A DNA stretch of 64,000 bases from Camillea tinctor (Eukaryota > Ascomycota > Sordariomycetes > Xylariales > Xylariaceae). The stretch lies in assembly GCA_022578605.1 (NCBI GenBank), contig MU394119.1, positions 124,001 to 188,000 on the forward strand. Reading direction: 5' to 3'. The position numbers and the translations under genes were made by a program. Under the pieces are notes generated by a model, which searched no databases, had not been told where the DNA came from, and saw only the letters and a list, made by a program, of their open reading frames with translations. This document shows, piece by piece, positions 1 through 11,100 of the stretch. Every line of letters begins with the position of its first letter. Within the stretch, counting starts at the first letter, position 1.

Positions 1-34
1 TTCACCGATGATGTAATACTAACTCGCCACGCAG

Positions 35-175
35 GCCAAGATGGTGTACGCCTCGTCCAAGGAGGCCCTGAAGCGCTCATTCAACGGCATTGCTACCGAG
101 CTGCAGGCCAACGACCAGGACGACATTGAATACGACACAGTGCTTAAGGTGGTTAGCAAGGGCCTCGCCGGCTAA
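35..175 (+). CDS. cof1: Cofilin / actin-depolymerising factor, 3' terminal exon (partial)
   Basis: This is the last exon of a gene that begins outside the window. It follows an intron tail with a TACTAAC branch site (about 17-23) and a CAG acceptor at 32-34, and ends in TAA at 173-175. The 46 readable residues begin AKMVYASSKEALKRS, which matches the C-terminal helix region of fungal cofilins (the KMVYASSK block and the following long helix). Cofilin binds and severs ADP-actin filaments in the cytoplasm; the lysines of this KMVYASSK helix contribute to the actin-binding face in the family. Only this exon is visible, so the N-terminal phospho-regulated serine cannot be checked. Identity is well supported by the motif despite the short length. 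Confidence 0.85.
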   Translation, partial: AKMVYASSKEALKRSFNGIATELQANDQDDIEYDTVLKVVSKGLAG

Positions 176-614
176 GCTGCGCCGGTCTTTTGTGATAACC
201 CCCAACATCGATGACGGAGTGGTGGATGACGACCGACTGGGGCCACCGGCTAATTACGGTCTGCTACGATGTTTACGAAGGCCGCGCGATGTATGTGAAA
301 AGAAGCTCCCCAGGCTGCACTCACCGGGTGAGAAGGCGGTTGTGTCAAAACTTTCCTTAGGAGGGCATGGCACGAATTTCCAGAGTTGATGATGTTAGCC
401 AAAAGGCACACGCTGAACACCCCCCAAAAATCATACCTGAATGTAGAATCATCCTTGTTGGACTTTCCCAACCCATGCATTTTATGTCTATTGCTTGGCC
501 AAGCCAGCGTCGGATCCCAATGATCTTCCCCATGCTAACTATGAATTTGTTGTCTTCCTAAGTCACTTCCCGCATATGTCTAATTAACGATCCAAAAAAA
601 AACAGCGTTTGTTA
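176..614. other. Intergenic, cofilin 3' side / GET5 3' side
   Basis: These 439 bp lie between two convergent genes, so they should hold two 3' UTRs. Small ORFs here have no recognisable content. I see no RNA gene or repeat. Confidence 0.6.
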
Positions 615-1324
615 TCATGACTTTGCTGCCCAGGCGGCCTGAAAGGTATTCGTAAGCTCCCCAGCTAGACCCTCGTCCCGTACCCGCTGTAGTAGGAAGC
701 CCTTGAGATCACTCCAGAATTCTGTAGTGTCTATCACCTCTCGTCCACTCGGTCCTTGTGCGACTTCCTTCTGGGCTTGGGTAGGCTTCGTCATAGCAGC
801 AGCGCCACCGATGACCATGACGGTGAACTCGATGTTCGTTGCCTCCTTGCCGGCTACCAGATCCTTCAACACCTTGCTGTCGGGCACTGGCTTCTTATTG
901 TATAGCATCTTCAGCTTGTCGACGGGGATGCCCGTCTCGTTCGACACGGAGGTCTTGACGTCGAGGATCGAGGTGTTGAGAGTCTGTGAGGACAGCTTCA
1001 AGTCTAGAGGCGGGTTTCGGAGGGACTTCACGACAACATTGAGGCTGCGTTCCTGGCCCGGTGCGACGGTCGTGGCTTTGCGCTTGCTCATGGGCTTGGG
1101 CATCTTGGGGAGGATGAACTGCTCTCAAGGTTAGACTACGCACTATAATTTCTCGCGGAGTACGAAATCTTATGTGTTCAACCCGCATTATGATGGGTTA
1201 AATGTCATACAAAAGCGCCGTGAGCCTGTAAAGTCTTGGGGTCTTGGACATGGTCTGGCGACAGCGTGACTGGACGGGCGTCCAGCGCCGCGAGGAAGTT
1301 CTTGGCGAAGGATACTTCGGTCAT
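615..1324 (-). CDS. GET5: Get5/Mdy2-like ubiquitin-domain protein of the GET pathway
   Basis: Two exons: 1211..1324 and 615..1118, intron 1119-1210 (GTATGA donor, TCTAAC branch, GCAG acceptor), giving 205 aa. Exon 1 begins MTEVSFAKNFLAALDARP, the conserved N-terminal Get5 segment that binds Get4 in the family. Residues about 62-143 form a ubiquitin-like domain (RSLNVVVKSL to VMVIGG). Residues about 171-205 (EFWSDLKGFLLQRVRDEG) match the Get5 C-terminal homodimerisation domain. In yeast, Get4-Get5 with Sgt2 hands tail-anchored proteins to Get3 in the cytosol. The ATG at 1103 inside exon 2 would remove the Get4-binding segment and is not the preferred start. The gene is divergent to NOP2 across 542 bp. 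Splicing and domain order are read directly; the function is from the family. Confidence 0.85.
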
Positions 1325-1866
1325 GTTTGTATTTTTTTTTCTTTTCGCAGGAATTCGTTAAAGGTATGTGAAAGTGTGGTTGTGTATTAAGAGAAGATAT
1401 GAAGTGCTGCAGGCTACAAGCAAAACTGGCAAAAAAGGGGTTGGAGTGATGAGATTGTCTCGCTGGTGAAGGTTATGGTTATTGGTAATGGCGACGGCGC
1501 TGTTCCAGGTTGCCCTTGTCCCGCCTTCTACCGCTTGCGCCACAAGCTCTTCAATCGAGTAATCGCACCCCCCCATCATCCCACCACACTGTGGCTGGAG
1601 CTCTAAGATGGACTTGATCTCAAGCCCGGACCATTTTAACCTTCACCGCCTACCTAGCTTGGAGGTAGTAACGCTGGATAGTGGGGACGCTACCACTATC
1701 AGCTTATCGGACCAGGGACCAAAAAAAAAAGTTGAACTTTCTTCAGCGGATACTTGGAAATTTTATGGCCGAATTTCAACCAAGTTCAAACCAAGAACCA
1801 AAACCCAAAACCCAAAAATTTGTAATTGATAACCCTCCAGAAATTTCCTGGATATAACAGTTCAAG
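1325..1866. promoter_or_regulatory. Divergent promoter interval between GET5 and NOP2
   Basis: A 542-bp interval between two divergent start codons must hold both 5' UTRs and promoters. It contains pyrimidine/purine tracts (for example the T tract near 1329-1340 and the A tract near 1721-1730). The small ORF at 1608-1829 has no family signature and is probably not coding. No specific operator can be assigned. Confidence 0.5.
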
Positions 1867-4265
1867 ATGGGTCAAGGACGTCGTATGAAGAGCCAGCAGC
1901 GCACCTACGAACCACCATCAGAAGAACACTTCGCAAAGCTCAAGCGCAAAGCAGGACTCCCCGTCGACGACGTCCCTACTGAAGCCCCGACTAAGAAGAG
2001 AAGACGGACTTCTGCCGCCGCAGAACAGAAATCCAATGGCAAATCCAAGACCAAGTCCAATGGTGTGAAGAAGGCGACAGCAACAGTACCCAAGCAGAAT
2101 GGCAAATCCTCTAAATCGAAATCCAAGAAGCCCGAATCCGATGAAGACATTAGCGACGGTCTTGGGGAGGGTTTTAGCGGCTCTGACCTCGAGGACGACG
2201 ATATGTCTGGTCTGGAAGATGGTGGCGAGGAACTGGGCGACGACTTTCTAGGCTCGGACGACTCTGTCTTCGATTCCGATGCCGAACAAGAGAAGCGCGC
2301 AATGTTCTCGGAGGATGAGGACGAGTCAGATGCAGAAGAGAAACTCACGGCAGCCAACATCGTCGGTTTGTCGCGGAAGCTCGATCAGCAGAAGGCCGAA
2401 GAGGAAGCCGAGGCACAAGCCGAACTCGAGGAGGCGGCTCTGCAGACCAACATCGAACAGCTCAATGTTCTCGAGGACGAAGAGGAGGACGAGCTCTCGC
2501 GGAAGCCGAAAGCTCTCCTAGCGCCCGATCTACAGTTGCTGCGCACGCGCATCACCGATACCATCCGTATTCTAGAGGACTTCGCGAACCTGAACAACGG
2601 AAGGTCGAGAGCCGAGTACACAGCTCAGCTGCTGAAGGATATTGTCGCCTACTATGGCTACTCCGAGTTCCTCGCGGAGAAGCTGTTCAACCTCTTCCCA
2701 CCCCGGGAGGCCTTTGCCTTTTTCGAGGCCAACGAAACTCCTAGACCCGTGGTCATTCGGACAAATACGCTGAAGACCCACCGTAGAGATCTGGCGCAAG
2801 GTTAGTCCCATAGCTCTTAACGTAACGCATTCTACTTATTTGCGTTGCGCTTCTTTTCTTATGATCACCTCTACAATAGATAATCGCTAACATATGCGCG
2901 CAGCATTGATAAATCGTGGTGTCACTCTAGAGCCGGTAGGAAAGTGGAGCAAAGTCGGTCTTCAGATCTTCGAAAGCAAAGTCCCCCTCGGTGCTACCCC
3001 TGAATATCTAGCCGGACACTACATCTTGCAGGCTGCATCTTCATTCCTGCCCGTCATGGCACTTGCGCCGGTAGAAGGAGAAAGGAACCTCGATATGGCC
3101 TCCGCCCCCGGTGGAAAAACCACACACATGGCTGCTATGATGAAAAATACCGGTGTTATCTTCGCCAACGATCCGAGCAAATCCAGAAGTAAGGGTCTTA
3201 TTGGTAACGTGCATCGTCTTGGATGTAAGTTGGATCTACAAACAAATCGGCCAATAACAAATAGTGTTGCTAATAAAAGGCAGGCCGAAATGTTATAGTT
3301 TGCAACTATGATGCTCGTCAATTTCCGAAGGTGATGGGTGGTTTTGATAGAGTCCGGTCAGTATATGGATACCCCCTCCCTAATTATACGTTGCATCGAA
3401 TACTAACATAGTTCTAGTACGTAAAACTCATTTTTATTATATTTATGAGATTGCATTATAAGCTAACATTCTACAAGTCCTCGATGCGCCCTGTACAGGT
3501 ACCGGTGTCGTTAGCAAGGATCCCTCTGTGAAGACAAATAAGACGGAGAAGGACTTCTTGAGTCTTCCCCATACCCAGCGTCAGCTTCTGTTGGCTGCGA
3601 TAGACTCGGTCAATCATGCGAGCAAGACTGGAGGCTACTTAGTTTGTAAGTTTCGTATATTTACCATCTAACCGATTAGTTGTGAGCTAACAATGTTCTT
3701 AGACTCTACTTGTTCGGTTACTGTCGAAGAAAACGAGCAAGTGGTAAACTACGCTCTCCGTAAAAGACCGAATGTCAAATTAGTATCAACCGACCTACCT
3801 ATGGGTAAGGAGGGCTTTACAAGCTATATGGGAAAGAAATTTGATCAAAGTCTACACTTGACACGAAGATTCTACCCACATACCTTGAACTTCGACGGCT
3901 TCTTTGTCGCCAAGTTCCAGAAGATCGGTCCCACACCGGCCAACCTTGTCCAAGACAACTCTAAGGGCGAGTCTACTCCCAAGTCCGAGAACACAGAAGA
4001 CGAAGTTATAGATAAGACACCCATCTTGGCCGATGATAAGGCAGTGGCCGAGCAGGACGCCTTTGGTGACTTTGACGACGAAGAAGACGAGAAGTACATG
4101 GAACGCGCAAAGCGTAGCGCCATGAGAAAGCGCGGTCTTGACCCTAAGGCCCTCGAGAAACCAAACGAAGAAAAAGGAGAGAAGGCGCAACAGGAAAAGA
4201 GCGGAAAGAAAACCGAGGTCAAAACGAAAGGCGATGGAAAAGCGAAGGGTAAGAAAAAGGCTTAG
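1867..4265 (+). CDS. NOP2: Nop2-like 25S rRNA (cytosine-C5)-methyltransferase
   Basis: Exons 1867..2800, 2904..3224, 3284..3355, 3478..3645 and 3703..4265 give 685 aa. The N-terminal 240 residues are a basic/acidic low-complexity nucleolar region rich in Lys, Ser, Asp and Glu. The RsmB/NOL1/NOP2 methyltransferase domain follows: the SAM-binding block LDMASAPGGKTTHMAA, the motif IV cysteine in VLLDAPCTGTGV, and the catalytic cysteine in STCSVTVEENE. A conserved block YPHTLNFDGFFVAKFQKIG precedes a second charged tail. In yeast Nop2 methylates 25S rRNA in the nucleolus and is essential for 60S assembly. The interval 3356-3477 is not a simple intron: it is best read as a twin intron, and only that reading gives the uninterrupted VLLDAPC motif. 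Identity is near certain; the junction at 3355/3478 is inferred. Confidence 0.93.
3356..3477 (+). other. Putative [D1,2] stwintron (intron within an intron donor) in NOP2
   Basis: The upstream exon must end at C3355 and the next begin at T3478 to give DRV-LLDAPC, but bases 3356-3357 are GG, not a donor. An internal intron 3357-3417 (61 nt; donor GTCAGT, branch TACTAAC at 3401-3407, acceptor TTCTAG) fits perfectly. Removing it joins G3356 to T3418 and creates a strong donor GTACGT for an external intron (61 nt; branch GCTAAC at 3462-3467, acceptor ACAAG). Stwintrons of this class are known from ascomycetes. The two-step order is inferred. Confidence 0.75.
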
Positions 4266-4613
4266 ATCAATACTTTATACCAGCTACGATGGGAATTATC
4301 TCATATTTAATCTATTCTTTCTACATTTTGGGACCTCACTCTATCTCCTTATTCTCGTCACCATCCCTATCTAGCCGTTGATGTGGTCACGATATGAATT
4401 CTCATGGCGGTTAACCTTCTCCGGGCGATACTGCGCCCAGACTTCAGCCGCAGCTAAAGCAGCTAGCATCGTGGTGTCCAACCCCGCCTCTACTCGTTTT
4501 ACTTATAAGGTAACCATTTTGCTCTCTATCCTAATAAAATTCTTTAACTACAAACAGGTATCTAGCTATGATACAATATTTGCTAGATCCTTCATCTATC
4601 TGAGGCGCAGCCC
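4266..4613. other. Intergenic, NOP2 to HET gene
   Basis: These 348 bp hold the NOP2 3' UTR and the promoter of the next gene on the same strand. No other feature is visible. Confidence 0.5.
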
Positions 4614-6965
4614 ATGGCAGATGTATCAGACTCGGAGCGGCCTCTTCTTTGTGGCTTCTGCAGCTCGATTGATTGGGAGGAGATTCTTACCAAGCCCTTC
4701 AATCCACAAAAGGAGAAGCTTGATATCGGCTTTCTTAAGCATAGCGAGTACAACCTAGGTGTTATTCGCGTGAACAGCGAGACATGTGAGCTATGTCGCC
4801 TCATCGGCAGTCTGTCCAAAAAGGAGTTGAAAGCGTGGTATCCCATCGCGGACAAGCTGGACAACCCCGAGTTGATCACCTGTGCCTTCTTCAGCAGGAG
4901 GAATCGTCTCGGCTCGGAAGTACAGACGAGGCGTATCGCAGAAGCGGACGCGCTTATGGACTCACTGCTTGCGAGCACTAAACCAGGATATTCATCCACA
5001 GGGCTGGTCCTGCAGGAGTTCTTAGACTCCCTGGCTAAGCAAGGGATAAGGCTAGATCCGGATGCCAAGGGCAGCAAACATAGGAATAATAGTTTGAATA
5101 GACTGCTGGTGATGGCGGGTATATCACCTGTATCGGCGACAGCACAGCAGTTTCTCCAGCTTCATCCCTGCCTATACCCATTACCAAGCGTGGATGAGTA
5201 CACAGAGGGAAATGACCCATACACTAACTTTCCGACTGGCCGGATTGTGCATCCAGAAGTGAATACCAAACTTCTCAAGAGGTGGTATGAGAAGTGCATA
5301 GCAAACCACGGGGAGTCTTGCAGTAAGCCCTCGTGGATGGGTGCCGATGTAGGCACATGGCCGAGAAACCTGCGCCTAATCGACATCCAGCAAGGCTGCA
5401 TCGTGGACGTGCCCCCGGAGGCGCAGCCCACATACTTCGCGCTGAGCTACGTCTGGGGCGACAACCAGGGACTCTTCCGCGCCACAACGGCGAACCTCGA
5501 ATCGCTCAAGCGCCCCGGCGCCCTCACTGCGCAGTCCCTGCCCAAGACCCTCGCCGACGCCCTGCACCTGACTCACGCCATGGGCGTGTCCTACCTCTGG
5601 GTCGACCGCCTCTGCGTGCTCCAGGACTCGGACCCCGACCAGGCCGTCCAGATCCCCCAGATGGACCGCGTGTACGCCCGCGCGGCGGTCACGCTGGTCG
5701 CAGCCCATGGACACAACGCGCACGCTGGGTTGCCTGGGATAAACGGCACGTCCCGGGAGGACCCGACACCCATCGAGAACCTCGCGCGCGTGGCGCCGGG
5801 TCTCGCGGTAATGAGCGTCCTGCAACTCGATGAGAGATACCTGAATAGCACCTGGCGCACGCGCGGGTGGACGTTCCAGGAGGGATTGTGCGCGCGGCGC
5901 ACGCTGATCATAAGCAGCGAGCAGGTGTTCTGGCTCTGCCCCAGCGCCCGCTGCTGCGAGTCCCTCGCCCTCGAGGCCTTCCCCCGCACCGTCGCCGGCC
6001 CCGCCGATATACCCACCGCCGTGGGATCCGGGCACGCGGTGTTCGCCGAGGACGCCAACGGCGGGTTCGCGTACAACGGCCTCGACGCCCTGGTGCGCGC
6101 GTATTGTGCGCGGGAGCTAAGTGTGGAGGGTGACGCGCTGGATGCGTTTCAGGGGGTGCTGGCGGCCGTGGGCGCGGCGAATGCGGGGATGAGGTTCCAT
6201 TGGGGACACGCCGCCGGGGTACGGTTCGATGAGAGTCTCGCGTGGCTCAATTTCCCGATGGGGGAGCAGGCGCGGGGGGAGGTGGTGCCGGAGCGGAGGG
6301 TTGCGGTGCATAGGCTGAGGGATAGGGAGGATGGGACGGTGCGGGAGGTGAGGTTCCCGAGCTGGTCATGGCTTGGATGGCGGAATGTGAGGGGCGTGAC
6401 GAAGGCGGCGCCGAGACAGGTACGGCTTGTGCCGGAGCTGGAGATCATGAAGGTGGATATATATGGGCGCGCGGCGCCGTTGGTGGGTAAGGAGGAGACT
6501 GTGTTTGAGTCAGTCTCGAGGATCGATATGAGGGGGGTCGATGCGTCGACGTCGGCGGGGTGGAAGGGGGACACGAGGATTCCTTCTGAGCTCCTACACT
6601 CGGGCGACAGGTTCGAGGATTCCGGGAGGTTGCTCTTCTGGACGAGTCTCGCGGTGCTGGATTCTTCTGAGGGGAGGATATATAGCGGTAGGAACGCTGA
6701 AGAACGGGTCAAGATAGGCGAGCTTAAATCCTTCTGGCCTTGGTGGACGCCGAAGCCGGAGGGCAGGTTCTCGTTCATCGTGTTGTCGCGGAAGCATAAC
6801 GATAACGAGACCAAGGTGCTTCGGGCAGAGAGGAGACTCAATGTTATGGCGATCGAGTGGGAGGATAGGGAGGCGCGTGTAGGCTCGAGACTCTTCGTTG
6901 GGGATGTGGATGAGGAGGCTTGGGTTGGAGAGGAGAGGAGTTGGATGTTGGTCACTTTGGCATAG
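4614..6965 (+). CDS. HET-domain (heterokaryon incompatibility) protein
   Basis: A single exon of 783 aa. The N-terminus has a Cys-rich region (LLCGFCSSIDW at 11-21 and CELCRLI at 58-64) often found ahead of HET domains. The HET domain (PF06985 type) runs about 274-420, with its diagnostic blocks YFALSYVWGD (274-283) and YLWVDRLCVLQDS (327-339), and a later TWRTRGWTFQEGL block. The C-terminal 350 residues show no clear domain. HET proteins mediate allorecognition and programmed cell death on fusion of incompatible hyphae in several ascomycetes; many other HET genes have no tested role. The first ATG of the frame was taken as the start. The middle third is notably GC-rich, which creates long antisense ORFs that I do not call. 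Which allele system, if any, it belongs to is unknown. Confidence 0.9.
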   Translation: MADVSDSERPLLCGFCSSIDWEEILTKPFNPQKEKLDIGFLKHSEYNLGVIRVNSETCELCRLIGSLSKKELKAWYPIADKLDNPELITCAFFSRRNRLGSEVQTRRIAEADALMDSLLASTKPGYSSTGLVLQEFLDSLAKQGIRLDPDAKGSKHRNNSLNRLLVMAGISPVSATAQQFLQLHPCLYPLPSVDEYTEGNDPYTNFPTGRIVHPEVNTKLLKRWYEKCIANHGESCSKPSWMGADVGTWPRNLRLIDIQQGCIVDVPPEAQPTYFALSYVWGDNQGLFRATTANLESLKRPGALTAQSLPKTLADALHLTHAMGVSYLWVDRLCVLQDSDPDQAVQIPQMDRVYARAAVTLVAAHGHNAHAGLPGINGTSREDPTPIENLARVAPGLAVMSVLQLDERYLNSTWRTRGWTFQEGLCARRTLIISSEQVFWLCPSARCCESLALEAFPRTVAGPADIPTAVGSGHAVFAEDANGGFAYNGLDALVRAYCARELSVEGDALDAFQGVLAAVGAANAGMRFHWGHAAGVRFDESLAWLNFPMGEQARGEVVPERRVAVHRLRDREDGTVREVRFPSWSWLGWRNVRGVTKAAPRQVRLVPELEIMKVDIYGRAAPLVGKEETVFESVSRIDMRGVDASTSAGWKGDTRIPSELLHSGDRFEDSGRLLFWTSLAVLDSSEGRIYSGRNAEERVKIGELKSFWPWWTPKPEGRFSFIVLSRKHNDNETKVLRAERRLNVMAIEWEDREARVGSRLFVGDVDEEAWVGEERSWMLVTLA

Positions 6966-7113
6966 ACATGTATTCAGGAGAGTTCTACTTTTGGGGGTAT
7001 CAAGATTTGCATTGCCATTTTCAACTATGTGGTATCAAGATATGGAGAGCATTTATCATTTCCCTCGCCCGTAACCCCAATGTCTTCCCAGCATCAATAA
7101 TTAGAGTGTCCTA

Positions 7114-8165
7114 TCAGCGAATAACCATCCTAGCCCTCGTGGCAACCCCTATTAGAAGCCACAGGGGAAGTAGTAGTGTCAATAACACACTTGGTCCTGA
7201 GAATAACGAAACCCCTGAGCTGGGGAGATCAGACGCTTGGTGGACAAGCGCAACAGCAGGAACTAAACTGGCAACAGCAACCTCCGTGGCTTCGCCGTGG
7301 TACCAGTTGGTAAAAGAGTAGACGCTCGTAGTAAGCGCATCTCCCGTAGCCGTAGCCGTAGCAGTGACAATGTTCACGGTCAACAATTCGTCCACGGTAG
7401 TCGATACCGTCACGTAATCCACATCCGGGTAATCCACTATGAGGAAAAAACAGGAGTTAGTTAATCACTAAGAGACAACCGTGTTTTTGTGACTCAAAGA
7501 TTGGGAGTTCGGCTTACCGAAGCAAATATCAGAAGTGCTGTACGAAGTCAAGGGCGCAACGGACGAAGCACAACGTCCATAGACGCCGGCGTTGTAGCCA
7601 CTGCGAAATAGTGTTAGCTTAACATTCTACCCGCGGCTCCTATCGAATCACGAGGGGGGGAAACACGATCCCCATACCTCGGGCAGCAGAACACCAGCGT
7701 CTCCGCCGGATCAAGCACATCAAGATACACATCGACCAGGGGCAAGAACGCATCAATCGTGGCATTCGAGTCGCGATACTGCCTGAGCAGGCTCCAGGGG
7801 TCGCGCGTGAACACGCCATCACCAGTCAGCGCACCGGGCGCGCTCGCGACGTGGGAGCCCACGCCCGCCGTCGTCCACCCCGCGGGGCACGCGACCCCGG
7901 GCGAGTAGTAGTGCGCGAAGGCCCGCGTCGGCGCCGCCCAGTACGCGCTCTCCAGCGCGTCCAGCGCCGCGCCCGACGGGTAGCACGCGTCCGCCCACGG
8001 CCCCGGCGAGCACGACGGCCGCCCGTAGAACTCGGCCGTGTTGCTCGCGTTGACGTAGTACAGCACGTTGGCGGCGGTGGCGCACGAGGGCGCCGCGCTG
8101 AACGTGGTGGTGAGCGGGCCGAGGTTGGTGAGCGCGTAGCCGAAGTACGACGTCGCTGTGGGCAT
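7114..8165 (-). CDS. Conserved Pezizomycotina protein with C-terminal membrane segment, unknown function
   Basis: Three exons: 7678..8165, 7518..7600 and 7114..7436, giving 297 aa with consistent phases. The first intron has donor GTATGG, branch GCTAAC and acceptor GCAG; the second has donor GTAAGC, branch TAACTAAC and acceptor ATAG. The N-terminal part is Ala/Thr/Pro rich with spaced cysteines (PLTTTFSAAPSC, CYPSG, YYSPGVACPAGW), a pattern I associate with a common uncharacterised fungal protein type, usually extracytoplasmic. There is no convincing N-terminal signal peptide. Near the C-terminus a hydrophobic run (VLLTLLLPLWLLIGVA) followed by RARMVIR looks like a single TM anchor with a short basic cytoplasmic tail. 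No catalytic motif is visible. I do not assign a function; the exon model is well supported. Confidence 0.72.
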
Positions 8166-11100
8166 TTTGGCGGTTGGGGGGTGGTTGGCGGTGGGGGAAG
8201 AGGGCGGACTTTTTTTATTTTATTCTTTTTTCTTTTTGGCGTCGTTGGCGCTGGTGCTGGGAAAGGAATCGGGCAAGAAATCGACAAACTAAAAATTGGA
8301 CGAACAGCAGATCTCATGACTTTATAACCTGCTGTCGGCCAAGCTACATGGTGCTCTTTCGAGCATAGCATGCGGCGTAGACGACCCCTGGCGGTGATGT
8401 CCTCGCCAAACTGGGTTCATGTTGAGAGTTTCCTCCTCCGCTTCGCTTACGCCGTAGGATGCTATAGAGATAGCTGGATTCTATAGTGCCTTGGCGGTTT
8501 CGTGAAGCTCTCTCGATTGGTTGCCATCGTGTCCAGGGTGTCTAAAAGGAATGCACTCTCCGTAAGTTCGCTTGGTCTTTATTTTATTTTTTATGCAAAG
8601 GGTCACGGCCCTTGTGGTTCTCATTATTTGTTCTATCTCACGTTAATTGAGTGAAGATATCCAGTCATTAATTGTCGAGGTCACGGCAATCCTAAGAGAT
8701 GATTTCATAAGCTTGGTCCATAACTGTCCAAACTGGCTTAAGAGCTTTTTTGAATACTGTTAATTTTTGCCAATTGTCGTACTTATAGTCCGGTCCTATA
8801 GATGAACTGGAATTCCTGAACTGTCTAAAGTAGAAGTAAGCTCGTTGTTATTGGTGGCTAGTATATCCATTTTTGCAGGTATGTATGTATTCACTCGTCT
8901 CGAGTCAATAAATAAAGAGGAATTGACCTGGTCGTCATCAATAGGTGCTTATATATTAGTGAAAACATGGGCTTAGAACACTAAACATGCTCTTGGGAAA
9001 TAATATCTCTATCAATGAATTGATATAGCAGGCCTATTGCGTAATAATTCTATATATGCTCTTAACGTAGCAAGAGTGGTATCGCTTTTGCTCTCCGCAA
9101 ACTCAAATTATTTTATAGGTTGTAACTAATATAGTATGAATACCTGATCTTTCGTTAAGATGAGCAAATAATATTTTCCCTTTACGAAGCCTTGGTTTTT
9201 TGGAAAATAATAATGGTTTAGATATTAAGGATGTATGAAGTATCACATTAAGCAAGGAACATTTTAACCTCTATCGGTCACAAACTTCTTAAGTCTCGTT
9301 GCGTAATACCGATGAACATGACTTATTTCATATGATCTTTGTCTATTAGAAATACATCACGCAGTTTTCATCCTGTATAACCAACAATATAAGAAGGGGA
9401 GAGTTCTCCTTTCACATACATCAATAATGGGATTGTCTCACTCCATTTCCGACGCCTGGGGATGACATGACTCTATCAAAGAGCAAAAATGTATTTATCA
9501 AACTTACAGTTCATAAGGCACCTATCACAATATTCCGGGTACAAAGGACAAACTGAGGTAATCACGACGACGTTGTGTGGGAAACTATATTAGCTATAAC
9601 GACCTACATACCATCAAATACGCCAGAAAACAGTTTCCATTCTCTCAAAGATACGTGCTGCAATATACACTATGGCTCATCCATTCTTGCCATCTACGGA
9701 CTCATGTAACGTAGCTGTTGTACAGGAAAGGTAGGACTACAGTTTCTCAAGGTACGTTACGATGTTTGCCTCTTTTCTTCCTTCATGCTACGTATTATCG
9801 TGTACTTCTTCACGTCCTAGGGGAACCCCTCGAAATGGTTATGTCACGTTGAGTAATCATATCACTCTTGTCTAAAAGTGTATGTATAGTTCTAAATCTC
9901 TCAAAAGGTGTGGGACAAAAACAATATGGAGCTTGGTTACAGCAGATGCATGTCATCTCGAGGCAGGACTTCCCGGATCGGACAGATGGCACCTTATCGT
10001 GAGAAAGTAGGACTGAGGATGATGATGGTGGTGATCTGCTTATACACATCATCCACATTGTTCCACGACCAGATTGTCCTCTTCTATGAAGCCACACTAG
10101 CAAAGTGCAAAACATTCCCAGCACAGGATGTAATATTACATTCCTTTCCCTGGTGAGGATGAGCTCATGCATTAGTATACTTCACGTTACAAAGCAGAGC
10201 AGAGTGGATACCCCCCCCCCTATTCCAAACTTTCTTCAAGAGCGGATGTTATACAAAGGAGTTGCCTCTACTCTAGGTGGTAGTATTAGCATATTGTTCA
10301 ATCACACGACATCATACATCGTGACAGTACGACTAGTTCTCGATGAGGTTATTCTTGCATTTTGTCCCGCATATGAGACCTAGAGTCTTCCATTAGGCTG
10401 CTGTGCCGCTATTCCATATCACTCTGTGTGACACTCAGAAGGACATGTGGGAGATTTGACTATGAGAGGGAAACAATGGTTCGATGGGTGTCCAACATAA
10501 TATGGCTGAAGATCCACGGATGTACGGCTGCTTCAGCCGGAAAGGCCATCTCACGTTTCCAGAACTATAGAGCTTTCGGTGAGAACCTTTCGATATAACA
10601 ATACCCTGTTCCAGTGATCATCAAGGTTGCAACATTCAACCTCCAAGAAATTATATTCTTAGTTTTAGCAAACCCGATTAGAAAAGCTCCGTTCAATAAA
10701 TATGATTACTCATGTAGATTTACGAGTATACTCGAATTGACTTACACACCGAAACCTGCTAAGAAGGGTATTAGATGCAGTAAGAATCGTGGCCAATTGC
10801 CAAATATTCTCTTAACTCCTACATCATAAGATAGACCAGGCCTCACATTTCACAATAGATGAATGTAGTATTTTGAAGAGTTTCATTGTGGTGGCTACAG
10901 GAAAAGATCAGTCAATATCTAAGAAGGGGGAGAGAGGGGGTGATCTGCAAGATACCTAGTGGTTCACGATGGTAATACAGCATTCAATAATGATAGGCAC
11001 CATGAAAATCTCATCACTATAGTGAGGTCAGGCATTTTTATGAGAAGTATCGTCTGTAGAACTCAATGGTTTAGTAGGGTTTGGTGGTATTGGTAATGAT

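Noticed and set aside
3412..3416. 5-nt micro-exon TTCTA in NOP2 between two introns
   Set aside because: It keeps the frame but inserts two residues and an Arg into the conserved strand before DAPC, and its upstream acceptor lies only 5 nt from the branch A. The twin-intron reading restores the motif exactly with better spacing.
5376..6035. 219-aa ORF antisense to the HET gene
   Set aside because: Shadow frame caused by GC-rich codon bias in the HET gene; low-complexity Gly/Ala/Arg composition and no family motif.
9810..10172. 120-aa minus-strand ORF in the left gene desert
   Set aside because: No recognisable domain, no intron signals, and composition consistent with chance.
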